A stretch of 64,000 bases of DNA, from contig JABYQR010000241.1 in assembly GCA_022592445.1 (NCBI GenBank), positions 1 through 64,000 of the forward strand. Reading direction: 5' to 3'. This stretch comes from Cytidiella melzeri. Taxonomy: Eukaryota; Basidiomycota; Agaricomycetes; Polyporales; Irpicaceae. Of the stretch, positions 22,307 through 34,186 are shown in pieces (position 1 is the first letter of the stretch; each line of letters starts with the position of its first letter). A program made the translations under genes and the position numbers. The notes under the pieces are model-generated. The model did no database searches, had not been told where the DNA came from, and worked only from the letters and a program-made list of their open reading frames with translations.

Positions 22307-25300
22307 ATGCCTCTCAGACAGGTCAAGGACTACGTCATCACAGAGGTTTCAAGAGGTGCAAGAAGAAAAATGTGTGCACTACCTGTTGCTTCCTTAGCCA
22401 GATCAAAGCGTAAAACAAGCCAGAAGAAAACAGCAAGATCTCCCGAGAATATCAAACACGCAGCTTTACAAGATGATTGTGTAATGGATGAACAGCTTGA
22501 AGGCAATGCATCAGGAAAGAAGGCAAAGGTATGGGCACCCGAAAGAGTACAATTAAAATTGTCGTTCACAAGACTTGTCTCCCAGACTCAACATGAGTTC
22601 ATTCATGACTGGCTCCCTTGGAAAGAAACATTCCTAGAGATATTGTACAAACTAGAAGGCCCACCAAACTCCATGGTCTGTAGTTGTGGCCTGAATGGGC
22701 AATATCATTGCTTGGACTGCGAAGACTTTCACCTTTCCTGTCGGCAGTGTTTACTCAGGACACACCAGCGTCTTCACACCCACCTACTGCAACAATACTC
22801 AGATAAGACATTTCGGAAGGTTACGCTTGCTGAAATGGGTCATATACGGTACTTAGGGCATCATGGAGAGCACTGCATAGGAGCTGTCAGTGAGGAAGTT
22901 GGAGCTTGGGCAGACAAAGAAAGCAATCTCATGGAAGTTGATGAACAGGGAGATAGAGGATTTGTCGCAGAAGAGACACATGCTCAGATTCTTGTGGTCG
23001 ACTCTTCTGGGATTGCAGAGCACACGTTTCACTTTTGCACTTGCAGGAATGCCGCATCCCAATTGCAGCAGCTTCTCGAAGCGAAGCATTTCCCAGTGTT
23101 GTATGAAAAAATTAAAACTGTCTTCTCATTCAAGGTTCTCGACGACTATATGCTTGAATCAACTGCATGTAAGACTAGCGGAAATGCATTTTGGTCGAAG
23201 CTGCAGCGTAGAACAGACAACACTTTTACATCTGATGTGCCAGTAGGACTTGGTGTGCTCTGACTGAGCTTTACTCGCTGCTGTATTCTTAGGATCAATA
23301 CCGAGAGTTTTTAAGAGTATCGCGATGCTGGCGGTATCTTCAAATACGGAAATGGTTTGGAGTAGGCTACAGCAACAGTAGTCTTAAGGACGGGGAGCTA
23401 GCTCTGTTTTGTGCAGCTTGTCCCCAGCCTGGTATCAATATGCCAGCTGGGTGGAAGACAGACTCCTGCTCGTACAATTTCCAAATGACCATCTCTTTAA
23501 ACTCAGGAACTCACTATGCTGCAGGTGGCTGTAACGGAGGTCAATCGCTGCAGATGGATTCTTTTCAGCCGACCACCTTAAAGCAGCTTCAAAGTCTTCC
23601 AGTCTTGATGTTCCGCTCTCCAATGGAGAAGGATATATGACAGAGCAGAGTGCATACGAGAAGCATTTGAATACAGCCACAGAGTACCCTCAGGCAAGTG
23701 TTCAATGTTGAAGCTGATTTGTTGCATGCAATTACTCATTTTGCTCTCTAAGAAATCAACATGCCATCAGCATTGAAGCGTTAACAACACCCAGGACAAA
23801 GGAAAAAATCAGGATAAAGATTGTACTGGTATCAGAGCAGCATGCTGCGCAAGACACGCCTGTATTGTGCCAGGCTCAGCTGTTGACTTTGTCAAGGGAG
23901 GAGAGCGGTGAGTTATCTGCTTTGTGCGATGTCAGAACTACAAGGGAGGGTACCAAGAGTTCTGTGATTTATCTGTGCCATTTGTCATAGATAAAGCGCA
24001 TAACATTGGTAATGCAGAGAGGTTATGCATCAGTGCGACTTCATTCATATGGCAAGCTTTGCATACAAACTGCCATCTACATGTGAAGCTCCATCATGTA
24101 TGGTATATATGTGTCCAGCTCTGCGTGAGAGCTCACGGCACTCGTGAGGCTCAAGGCATGCATACATGTTGTTTTTGCATGTCAGCCTTGAAATTTATTT
24201 TTCTCGTGTTTTGTGTTCAAGCAATGCATGTGTGCACCTATGTATTTTTATATGTCTTGTGCTTTCGCTAAAAACATGCAGTATCTGCAACATGCTATAG
24301 CATATGTATACAAGCACTGCTTTCTCTTAAGCACACATTTTTTGACTTTGTCTTCCTTGCATGAGCTCTGACCAGGTATTTTTGCAGGCAGATGTATATG
24401 ACTACAGCATCTGCAAAGGGAGCAGTTTCAACAGTCAGGAGCTCCAGTTGCTTCTCATCATCTATGATGTTTGCTGCCAGTGGCGAAAACGCTTTCAAGA
24501 TAGGCTGGCAGCCAAAAGGGTCTCTCTCTGCCGGATTCGATTCCCACAAATGGAATAGAATACCAGTAGGCAAATTCCACCTCTCGGCACACATTCAGCA
24601 GTGTTATGTCACACATGCGTTGAACTATATCCGTGGTGCTGGCCAGTTGGATGGGAACTCATGGAGACCATTTGGGGACCATTAAGGGAATTGTCCAATC
24701 TATGCGGTCAATGTCTTTTGAACATCGAAGAGAAGCACTGGATCATCAGATCCGAGATCATAATTGGCGAAAGCTAGTTTCATGCAGTACATTACATCAC
24801 ATACAATGATATTTCCTTACTTACAATCATACTCTTCAGTTGGAGCGCTGCTCAAAAGGCTGAAGGGCGCATTGACAGGGCTTCAACAGGCAGAGAGCGC
24901 ATTTGACGATCTAAGCAAAGCACTACCCCCGACATGGATCAAGAGAGTTGGAAACAGCAAGAAAGAGATGCTTTGACCATGAGAGGCGAGCACTTGAGGA
25001 TATTTGAGGTGTCCATGGATAAAGGTACTTATGTTGCTTCACTTGATCTATGATTTCCTAACCATGACTAGCTCCAACACAAACTGATTTGAAGAATCAA
25101 CTGATGGAGAAGACAAACAGGATTGAGCAAATACTATCATTGCATGGCTTGATGACGCCATCCGACTACAGCAAAAGCAGTAAGCATATGTACATGTACA
25201 TGATTTGACATCCAACTGACTGTTGCTTAATAATTATCACTTCAGACACATACATGCCTGGGAAAAGAGGCGTCTGGAAAAAGGCTTCTTGATTCAATCT

Positions 25301-26490
25301 CAGGTAGACAAACTGAGAAAAGAAGACATCAAGCTCTCAGCCAACATTGCCAAGTGTATGGCTGAAGCTCAACAGGTCATACCAACAGAGCACTGGACGA
25401 AGATTCAGGAGATGCTGCAACTTCCCGTCCACAATATGTGTTATGTTTTTGAAGGCGATATTCCAGATGCAGACAATCAGCTTCTCAGTGACGCAGAATC
25501 AAGCTCTGCATCCTCTGATGCTGAAGATGAGGCCGCTCAACGCAGTTCGACCGAAGATACTGGACATCGTGGTGTTTTTGCATCAGATTGGGAGGATCTA
25601 GAGGATGATGATGATGATGATGATGAGCTAGATGATGACGGCGATTTATCTGCTGTAGCAGATAGGCTTTTTCTGCCCTCGTTGATTGGTGTTAATGCTT
25701 GCAAGGGCCTTCAGTTGCAGAAATGGGCTAAGTATGAATTGTCTCTTCGAGAAGGTCAGGCAAATGATGCTCTCGAAAGACTCCGGGATGGTCTGGCATA
25801 CAAGGCATTGATTTATCGGGCTCAGTTGCCTCATGCAACCTCTTCCACGGGTAGAACACGTCTGTGGGGAAACATCAAGCTTGTGCAGGACAAGGTATGG
25901 GATCAATTCGCAACACCCGGATAAAAGCCAAGATGACACTTCTTTGTTCAGATCAACAAGGCAGTTCTGTCTTACCGCATAGCTCGGACGGCACTGGTAC
26001 AACTAGCCTCAGACAAATTAAGTCTGTATGAGGAATTGAAGGACAAACACCTCACTGTAAACAAAGACATCACAGAGGAGATTGAATAGGTCACGCAGAG
26101 ACATGATGCCTTGGTTTTGGCTGATCAAAGATGGAAGAAAGGAAATAGCAGTAAATGGCTGCAAGAATGTAAGTAACAAAGCTACCTTTTGACATTTGTC
26201 TGATTTTTCTTTGTCAAGTTCATAGAATCATGTGGCTGCGTGCCAAACAGCGTCGAGATCGTTGGAGTGAAGAGGTACAGCAATGTGCTACAGATATGCT
26301 CATGACAAAGAATTGGTTCAAGCATCAAGAGAATTTTGGAAGGATCGGGCCAAAGCAGCTGAAACTGCACAAAGACCAGGGCATGAGTGCTATGCATACA
26401 AGCAAACTGAGATGTGGCAGAAGTTCTACAAAAGATGCAAAACATTTGACTCTTACATACAGCTGTATCATGTTCAAACAAGGTAGACTA
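22307..26490 (+). pseudogene. KDZ transposase with CxC2-type cysteine cluster, decayed
   Basis: Pieces in order match Kyakuja-Dileera-Zisupton transposases of basidiomycetes. There is an N-terminal basic segment; the cysteine cluster (CSCGLNGQYHCLDCEDFHLSCRQC, shown here only as its Cys pattern around 22677-22750); an intron at 23243-23292; REFLRVSRCWRYL and GELALFCAACPQPGINMP; DGFFSADHLK; a C-rich ARHACIVPGSAVDF block; LLIIYDVCCQWRKRF; GKFHLSAHIQQC and GAGQLDG; then the long helical C-terminus with an Asp run near 25600. Breaks include a frameshift at a C5 tract near 24930, a TAG near 26088 and a 480-nt gap (about 23908-24388) that is a long intron or insertion. Not active as it stands. Confidence 0.85.
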
Positions 26491-27057
26491 TTCACCATCA
26501 GATAGACTCCAAACTCCTCTTTCAGCTACAGTATAGATCTTATCAACACAATGACAACCAATTGTGCAGCTCCCGTGTATATTGTGCTCCCACGAATGCA
26601 ACATGAACCTTGGTTCAAATGCATTTCACACTGAATGAATCATAGCAGAGTAATTGGCACACATGCAAATCTCGTGTTATGTATCCTTAACACCCTCTGC
26701 TATATATATGGGCTGGTATGTAAAAGGCGTGGCATAACATCTGAGCACATACCCAAATGACACTGCTATACATGGGGGTAGATCTGCCCACATGAGGTCA
26801 TTCCCAATTGCTTCCATGTGGGTTGCACACACAACAATGAGAACCAATTGTGTAGCTCCCGTGAATATAGTACTCCTGTAAATACAAGAGCTTTGTTGGT
26901 TTGGCCTCATTTTTCGCTGAATGTATAAACAGGAAAAAGGTTAGCACCCATGCAAATGTGGTACCATGTATTTTTAATAGCCAACGCTATATACTACTCA
27001 AATTAGGGAGATATGGTACATAGCTGCCACTCATTTGTCATATATTGTGGCTGAACC
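26491..27057. other. KDZ downstream region with diverged duplication
   Basis: No gene seen. Two diverged copies about 280 bp apart (about 26549-26710 and 26830-26990) share ACCAATTGTG, AGCTCCCGTG and CATGCAAAT motifs. This may be 3' flank of the KDZ element. Confidence 0.35.
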
Positions 27058-28076
27058 ATAAGAAGGGAAAACTCTACATCCCTAACAACAAAGAGCTCCG
27101 CCACAAAATTGTCAAATCTTGCCATGACACACCCGCGGCTGGTCATCCGGGCAAACACGGCACCATAGAGCTAGTCTCACGACACTATTGGTGGCCAAGA
27201 TAAATGCCTTCATGGAGACTTACGTATTAGGCTGTGACCGCTGTCAACACTACAAGTCAGCTCCACACCCTAAAGCAGTACTACAGCCTCAGGAAACTCC
27301 GGCCGGACCTTGGGAACACATTGGTGTAGATCTCATCACTCAGCTGCCACCCTCTAAGGGATTCGATTCGATTGCAGTCTATGTTGACCATTACTCTGAT
27401 CAAACGCACATCATCCCTACTACCACTAAGGTTAACGCTGAGGGGATTGCCAATCTACACTACAAAGAAGTATTCCGATTTCACGGCATTCCCAAGAAGG
27501 TGTTCTCTGACCGAGGACCCAGTTTGCAGCGCGCTTCATGCGTGCGCTCTATCACCGCCTAGGCATAAAGACTGGTTTTACAACCGCCTATCATCAGCAA
27601 GGAAATGGCAAAGTTGAACGCAAAAACCAGAACATCAAACAGTACTTACGTCTATTCTGTCAGCAACAACAAGACAACTGGGTCGATCATCTGCCGGCGG
27701 CTGAGTTTGCACTCAACTTGCGAGTACATGCGGGTAACTCACAAACACCATTTGAAGTCATCTATGGATATCGCCCTAACTTAACCATACCGGTTGGCAA
27801 GCGAAGCAATATCCCATCACTCGATGAGCGCCTTGACAATATGGCTCAAGTACGCAAAGAGACTAAAGCAGCTCTTCGTCTAAGCAAAGAAAAGATGAAG
27901 CAACTCTACAAATCTGAGAAGCGCTCTCCACGCGTCTTCCAGGTGGGCAACATGGTCTGGCTGAACGCTAAGAACGTCCAGATCCACCAGGCTACCCCTA
28001 AACTCGGTCCTTGTCAGCTCGGCCCGTACAAGGTCATTGAACATATCAGCAATCTTGACTACAAACTCGATCTACC

Positions 28077-28835
28077 TGTCACAGAGACAAAGCTCGACGC
28101 AACTAAAAGGGACACGATGTGGAAGACGACAAAGAGGTGGTGGCAGGCTTGAAGCACAGTGCTCTCACCAGCTATCAAACTTTATGCAAGTTGCTAGCCC
28201 AGTAAAGACCAAGTTAGTATTGATACTACTCGCTATGTAGTACAAGAGGGGTGTTGCTTACCTAGCCCAGTAAAGACCAAGAGGTCGAGATGAGGGCTAG
28301 GAGCGTACATGTAGCTGCTTATATAGACTTCAGGGACCTGCGCACAGACCATGTTAAGGGCAGGCTTTGCAAGAAGCCGTGTGAACGAAGAACAAAAGAA
28401 CTACCTAAAGGACAACAATAGCTATTGTCTAGACCTTGCCAAGAACTCTACCCATGAGAGAATCTATCTAAAAGGAGACCAACTATTGTATTCCATTCCC
28501 ACACCTGTGAGAACAGCCTTCCATAAAGAGAACAATAGGGAAAGAACAATAAGGAGCCCATGTGGACGGAATCTATGACGTCAAACCCTAGCTATGGGCT
28601 GAGCCATGTGCTTGTAGCCATGTGGTCTAACTTAAGCTAAGTCACATGCCAGTGTGATGTAGTAGCAAGTAATGTGACCGTGTGGAGCGTCTAAGCCACG
28701 TGATGCGGGCGCTTAATAGACATGAAAAGGGAGTTTATGCAGAGAGAGTTGCAACTAAGCTGCAGCCCGGAGTTTTATAGATAAAAACAAGAGGTAAATT
28801 GCGAAACTTAAGGGCTAGTCAGGCCATCCATGACA
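28077..28835 (-). repeat. solo LTR-A in Gypsy-3 (TSD CTACC)
   Basis: A complete 759-bp LTR flanked by CTACC (28072-28076 and 28836-28840), opposite to the Gypsy-3 coding strand. Excision with one TSD copy rejoins KLDL to PSYL of the polyprotein. The 68-nt intron-like segment is present (28194-28261). Confidence 0.95.
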
Positions 28836-29012
28836 CTACCCAGCTATCTCTGAATTCACCCCGTCTTCCACATCAACCGTCTAAGTCCCTGGCACGACAA
28901 CGGCAAAGACGTACCTCCACCTTATGATCCTATTGTCATAGAGGGAGAAGAACAGTACGTCATCGAAAAGGTGCTAGACAGCAGGCTACACGGACGTTGG
29001 AAGAAACTGCAA

Positions 29013-30661
29013 TTACAATTCCTGAAGAATGAAGAAGAATTGTTCCAGTGTGCTCCAGCACATTGATGCCTTTTCAGATGTGACCTTTTTGTCCCCCAAA
29101 GTGTGGGAATCTGATGGCAGAATACAGAAAGTAACAGTGTCAATAACAAACCAATGAATACAGCTGATGGCATCACACTGGCCTTGTTATCAGGCCTTTA
29201 TAACTTTGTATCAGATCACTTTTGCAATCAAAATGCAGTTTTTGATTTTTACAGACTGCACATGGGTACAAATCTGTACATATTATACACCATTGGATAG
29301 CCATATCTTGTGGCAACATCTTGATACAAACATCCTGTCAATTGAAGTGGAATTGAGCAAGTTATGGCCAGTCTACTGGAAAAGGTCACTCAGACTCAGA
29401 TTCAAACTGCCCTCTTGCTATGATGGCAAATTCTGGTCAGGTACATGTGCAGCAGTCTACAGACATTGCTTGCTCTCTGAACAAGGAATACAATTAGAAG
29501 ACATGCCACACATAGTATTGGCTCTGAGCAAGAGTTACCAGTACTTTGGAAGCTAACTACCAAACCCAATCCCTACATTCTTGGACAATGTAAATTTGTG
29601 GCTGCATTAGTAGTGAGTACTGTATCTGATTGTTTCACAAAGTTTCACAACTGTTAGTTGCTCTCTAAGCAGGAGTTACAATCAGAACACAGCCTGTGGC
29701 AGTTCCAATGGGGTGAGGCAGTTCTAGTGGGGCTGAGGCAGTTCAGACATCAACAGGACACGGTTGCATCACCACAGAGCACTGCCTTTGATTCTTTCAC
29801 ACAGTTTCACACCCACTAGTGGCTCTATGAGCAGGAGTTACAATCAGAACACAGCCTGTGGCAGTTTCAATGGAGATGAGGCAGTTTATACCTCAACAGG
29901 ATATCCAGCCCTTCATTTCTTGAGCAAGCAATTTTCTGTCATCAGCAGTGAACACTGCACGAGATTCATGATAAGATATATGAAGCCCCTTGCCACCATT
30001 GGTGACTACCCTCATCAATGTATGGCTTGTTTTCCTGCAACCAAACTTATTGTTTGTAGTACAGTCACTTTATCCCAGATCAGGTTGCCTATCAACGGTG
30101 TCCCCAATATAAAATGCCCGTAATACAGTCAATATTCATGACCAGATGGCTTGGCAAAGTCCTTACCAGGAACAGAGTTGTTTACTCAGGTTCCTTTTGG
30201 TAACAAAGTCACAGGTGCAATTAACTGTTTCATGCTAGATGATTTATTCAATTTGCTATCAATAACATAATCACTTGCAACCCTGCTCGTGCAGTATACC
30301 AAATTGTATCTAGAATATTTGGCATAGTTCAACATCATCAAGAAGAAGACGCATGTCAAACAATCTTTATCTCCATGCTCTACGCCACAAACTTGTACAT
30401 GTCTTAATTTTGTACTCACACCCATTGTTGCACTTCAAACAATGCAACACAGTCCCTCTTCTTTCATGAATAATTGTGTGCTCCAGTGGAGACAAACCAC
30501 CAGATTACTATACATTAATCATTGAAGAAGCTATTCCCAACAGAATTACTTGTTCAGGCTGCTACATGCACCAAGTTTACTTACAAATCTGGCTCAAAAA
30601 TTAATATTTCATTCAATCTTCAGGAATTGTACTTGCTGCTTGCCGGCCTTGCTAACGCTAG
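29013..30661 (+). mobile_element. Helitron-like element HLE-c, 1649 bp
   Basis: Runs TTACAATTCC to GCTAG, inserted between A and T inside the Gypsy-3 chromodomain. Removing it joins KKLQ to FLVKW exactly as in the intact Gypsy-1 copy, so no bases were duplicated. An inverted copy of the 5' end lies 32 bases before the 3' end, then a GCTG/CGGC stem and CTAG. Two minisatellite units lie in the core. Its length and its 129- and 119-codon open frames equal those of HLE-e, which indicates recent movement. No coding capacity is credible. Confidence 0.85.
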
Positions 30662-31107
30662 TTCCTTGTCAAATGGGAAGGGTATTCAGACGGACACAAC
30701 AGCTGGGAACCGGTTGAAAACCTTGAGAATAGTCAAGAAGCAATTGACAACTTCTACAAAGCAAACCCCGGAGCACCCAGGGTCATCAAAGCTTCACTCT
30801 TCGCGGATCTCCACACGCACTTTCGGGAATTCAATACCCAGACCGACCCCGCTTTCCTTCGCACAATCTATCCATCTACATACGATCTTAGCTGGGATGA
30901 AGGCAAACACATTGGTCTGGATATCTCAAGAACATCACACTGACGGGTAACGTCGAGTCAACAACACCAGAAGGGGAGAAACTTCCTAGCATCCTTCTGA
31001 CTAGACAATCGGGGCAATTCTGCTGAATCCCTGTAGACAGGTAGAAGACCTCTATCACCACAGCACAGTGATGCTTCGCGAGGATGCTCAATTTTAGGAG
31101 GGGGTAA

Positions 31108-31387
31108 TGTCATGGATGGCCTGACTAGCCCTTAATTTTTGCAATTTACCTCTTGTTTTTATCTGTAAAACTCCGGGCTGCAACCCAGTTGCAACCTTCT
31201 CTGCATAAACACCTTTGCACGTCTATTAAGCGCCCGTATCACGTGGCTTAGACGCTCCACACGGTCACATTACTTGCTACTACGTCACACTGGCATGTGA
31301 CTTAGCTTAAGTAAGACCACATGGCTACAAGCACATGGCTCAGCCCATAGCTAGGGTTTGACGTCATAGATACCGTTCACATGGGCT
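31108..31387 (+). repeat. Gypsy-3 3' LTR-A, first part
   Basis: TGTCATGG start of LTR-A, interrupted at 31387 by the Copia insertion. The remainder continues at 50153. The GGGCT at the break is repeated on the other side. Confidence 0.9.
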
Positions 31388-31938
31388 TGTTAAAACTATA
31401 TAATATAATATGATATGATATGGAGTTTCCCACGCCTTATTATAAGGACACTTTAAGGTAGTAGAATTCCCACAGTCTTGATATGGGAATTATGCAGCTG
31501 TATATGGAAACTCAAGTAGTAACCATCACATTAGCTGAGACGTACAGATATGGGTTGTAGTAGTACTATACATATATGTACGCCTGTGTTCTAGTAGCAT
31601 ATGAAATGACATAGAAAGCACGTAGTACAACTCCAGAGGATGCCTAAAGCATACATCTGAGGACAGGTACTAGCATGAGTCATTTACTCATTATGTACGC
31701 CTCTGGTACAAGTGCTGAGCCTAGTCATACAATGAGTCATGTACTCATAGCATGAGTCATGCATGAGTCATGCACTTAGTAATACAGTAGAATAGCTGAA
31801 GTAGACATGTATATTAGTCGCTTACATGAGTAGATACAGACATGTATATAAGCAGAGCTGCTGAAGCAGCAAGAATAATAAGACTCATCTTCAAAGCTTA
31901 ACAGCCTCTACCCCTCGCACACATATTCCACTTTGTTA
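31388..31938 (+). repeat. Copia 5' LTR
   Basis: 551 bp, very similar to 49602-50152 with a handful of substitutions. It contains repeated GCATGAGTCATG motifs (about 31670-31780) and a TATATAAGCAGAGC box near 31853, a likely core promoter. Confidence 0.9.
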
Positions 31939-31954
31939 GGTTATGAGCCCCGGC
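31939..31954 (+). promoter_or_regulatory. Copia primer-binding site, initiator tRNA-Met half-molecule type
   Basis: Directly after the LTR the sequence is GGTTATGAGCCCCGGC. Its complement contains GGGCTCATAACC, the anticodon stem-loop of eukaryotic initiator tRNA-Met, rather than a tRNA 3' end. Drosophila copia and yeast Ty5 are known to prime from this internal site. Confidence 0.75.
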
Positions 31955-32129
31955 TTTTAGCCTCACTACATCCATACTCTCAACGACATCCATCAACCAG
32001 TATCCCCCAAGCTTTCTTATAAGTAAGTTTCTCTACTTTACTTTGTTTGGCCACATAGTAGTAGTGGATTATTGCTTTGTGGTTGCCCAAGCATTAAATA
32101 ATTTTGCATCTCCACAGACTTCTTCAACT

Positions 32130-32951
32130 ATGGTCAATCCGCCTACACCAGTCATTCCGGATATCGTTGATGGTATGAACGGTTTAAATACCAGTTCCCC
32201 AGTTTCTCATGATTCTTCAGAACCAGTAGTCCAGGCTGCTTCAGCTGCCGAGCCTACTCCGGTTCCGTCCTCTACTACTCAGGAGGAGGGACAGGTTGAA
32301 GATTCATGGCCAACGGTATACGCTCCCCAACCAGTCATTCCCACTTTTTCATTGGACGACTGGGTCCACGTTGATCGTACCGACACTAGGCCGGCTTTGC
32401 CCGTCTATCCGTGTGGTATGGTTTATGGCGTGGATGGACCAAAGGGGGAGGTTTTCAGGCCGGAGCAAGTTTGTTCCATCCTCACCATGCAACACGCTAA
32501 CCATCCCAACTATACACCCAATGAGCTGGTCTTACGCTCTAAGGGACTTGTTAATACAATGGTCGTAAGCATGGGCAACAAATGCGAGCACTATCGTGAG
32601 ATGGTCGAGGAGTTGGAGGAATTTGCAAAGTCCCAGCGGATCAAGGAGATCACAGCCTGTGCCCAGATCTACCTCAAGCTCAAGAGGGGACAGTGGCCGG
32701 ACTGTGACAACATATGGAATACGTACTTCATCTCAGTTGCAGACTTTCACACAGCGATGGAGGTCTTCAATGGTCGCAATCATCTTAGCGATCACCAGCT
32801 GGTCTGGCTGACACAGAGATGTATGGAGAAGAAGGAGGACTGGATGAGCATCTTTCATATGGAGGAAGAGTTTAAAGGCAAAATGAAGGAGGTAAAGATC
32901 GAGCCCACTGAGCTCGAGCCTTCTTTAGAACCTGGATTGTCTTCTTTTTGA
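32130..32951 (+). CDS. Copia extra ORF upstream of gag, unknown function
   Basis: A 273-codon frame with its own ATG (MVNPPTPVIPD), preceded by a plausible leader intron (32023-32117, GTAAGT to CACAG). The first ~80 residues are Pro/Ser/Thr/acidic and low in complexity. The rest is a folded-looking region with CEHYREMVEELEEF and RGQWPDCDNIWNTYF. No domain is recognised. It is not part of Copia gag-pol, which starts at 42270, and is absent from standard Copia elements. It may be an element-encoded accessory protein or a captured host fragment. Confidence 0.65.
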   Translation: MVNPPTPVIPDIVDGMNGLNTSSPVSHDSSEPVVQAASAAEPTPVPSSTTQEEGQVEDSWPTVYAPQPVIPTFSLDDWVHVDRTDTRPALPVYPCGMVYGVDGPKGEVFRPEQVCSILTMQHANHPNYTPNELVLRSKGLVNTMVVSMGNKCEHYREMVEELEEFAKSQRIKEITACAQIYLKLKRGQWPDCDNIWNTYFISVADFHTAMEVFNGRNHLSDHQLVWLTQRCMEKKEDWMSIFHMEEEFKGKMKEVKIEPTELEPSLEPGLSSF

Positions 32952-33264
32952 ATGGACTCTCTGCAAGCAAATCGAACTATACCGCGCATTGTATACTATA
33001 AAATATTGCGATGTGTACCATTATACTTGTTACAAATGGTCATTTTCATTAGCATAGTCCGTAGTGTACTTGTATACTTTCTCTATCTCTCTCTTGTTCT
33101 GCATCGAGTCACGACCATCACGTAGCGCATTCTGACAAACTTTTATGACTTTTCTTTACTTAGTTTGTAACGTTGTACTCTGGCTTCTTTAGCGTGTACG
33201 AATTCCGAATTGCACCTCTTTGACTCAGAGAACTTTTTTGACGTCGACAGTGTTGCAAGACCCT

Positions 33265-34021
33265 TGACACGGAGACAAGGCTCGACGTGACAAACAGGGA
33301 CACGAAGTGGATGACGACGAAGTGGTGGTGGTAGGCGTGAAGCTCAATACTTTCACCAGCTATAAACCTTATGCAGATGTCTAGCCCAGTAAAGACCAAG
33401 TTAGTATTGGGTACTACCAGCTATGTAGTACAGAGGGGGTTTGCTTACCTAGCCCAGTAAAGACCAAGAGGTCGAGATGGGGGGCTAGGAGCGTACATGC
33501 AGCAGTATATATAGACTTCAGGGACCTGCGCACAGACCATGTTGAGGGCAGGCTTTGCAAGAAGCCGTGTGAACAAAGAACAAAAGAACTACCTAAAGGA
33601 GAACAATAGCTATTGTCTAGACCTTGCCAAGAACTCTACCTGTGAGAGAATCTATCTAAAAGGAGACCAACTATTGTATTCCATTCCCACACCTGTGAGA
33701 ACATCCTTCCATAAAGAGAACAATAAGGAAAGAACAAAAGTAGTCCATGTGGACGTCATTTATGACATCAAACCCTAGCTATGGGCTGAGCCATGTGCTT
33801 GTAGCCATGTGGTCTTACTTAAGCTAAGTCACATGCCAGTGTGACGTAGTAGCAAGTAATGTGACCGTGTGGAGCGTCTAAGCCACGTGATACGGGCGCT
33901 TAATAGACGTGCAAAGGTGTTTGTGCAGAGAAGGTTTCAACTGAGCTGCAGCCCGGAGCTTTACAGATAAAAACAAGAGGTAAATTGCGAAAATTAAGGG
34001 CTAGTCAGGCCATCCATGACA
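33265..34021 (-). repeat. Gypsy-1 3' LTR-A
   Basis: 757 bp, with the 68-nt intron-like segment at 33381-33448. It matches the 5' LTR at every position compared. Confidence 0.95.
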
Positions 34022-34186
34022 TTACCCCCCTCCTAAAATCGAGCGTCCTCGCGAAGCATCACTGTGCTGTGGTGATAGAGGTCTTCTACCCGTCTACAGG
34101 GATTCAGCAGAATTGCCCCAATTGTCTAGTCAGAAGGATGCTAGGAAGTTTCTCCCCTTCTGGTGTTGTTGACTCAACGTTACCCG

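Larger units (their letters stand above)
27058..31107 (+). mobile_element. Gypsy-3, + strand Ty3/Gypsy remnant (integrase to chromodomain)
   Basis: A 5'-truncated copy of the Gypsy-1 family. Recognisable are the HHCC zinc region (CHDTPAAGHPGKHG, GCDRCQ), integrase core (DLITQLPPSKGFDS, FSDRG, GNGKVERKNQ), the GPY/F-type region (GPYKVIE) and the chromodomain (FLVKWEGYSDGHNSWEP). Small frameshifts occur near 27200 and 27515. A solo LTR (28077-28835) and a Helitron-like element (29013-30661) are inserted. The 3' LTR begins at 31108 and is itself split by the Copia element. A purine tract (AGGAGGGGGTAA) precedes the LTR as polypurine tract. Confidence 0.9.

Noticed and set aside
29167..30425. Open frames of 60-142 codons in the Helitron-like elements
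   Set aside because: They are inherited identically by recent copies and disrupted in older ones, with no domain or Rep/helicase motif.
29010..30665. TA target duplication (Tc1/mariner type) for the HLE family
   Set aside because: Rejoining Gypsy-3 coding sequence shows no TA duplication; only an A^T insertion restores the frame exactly.
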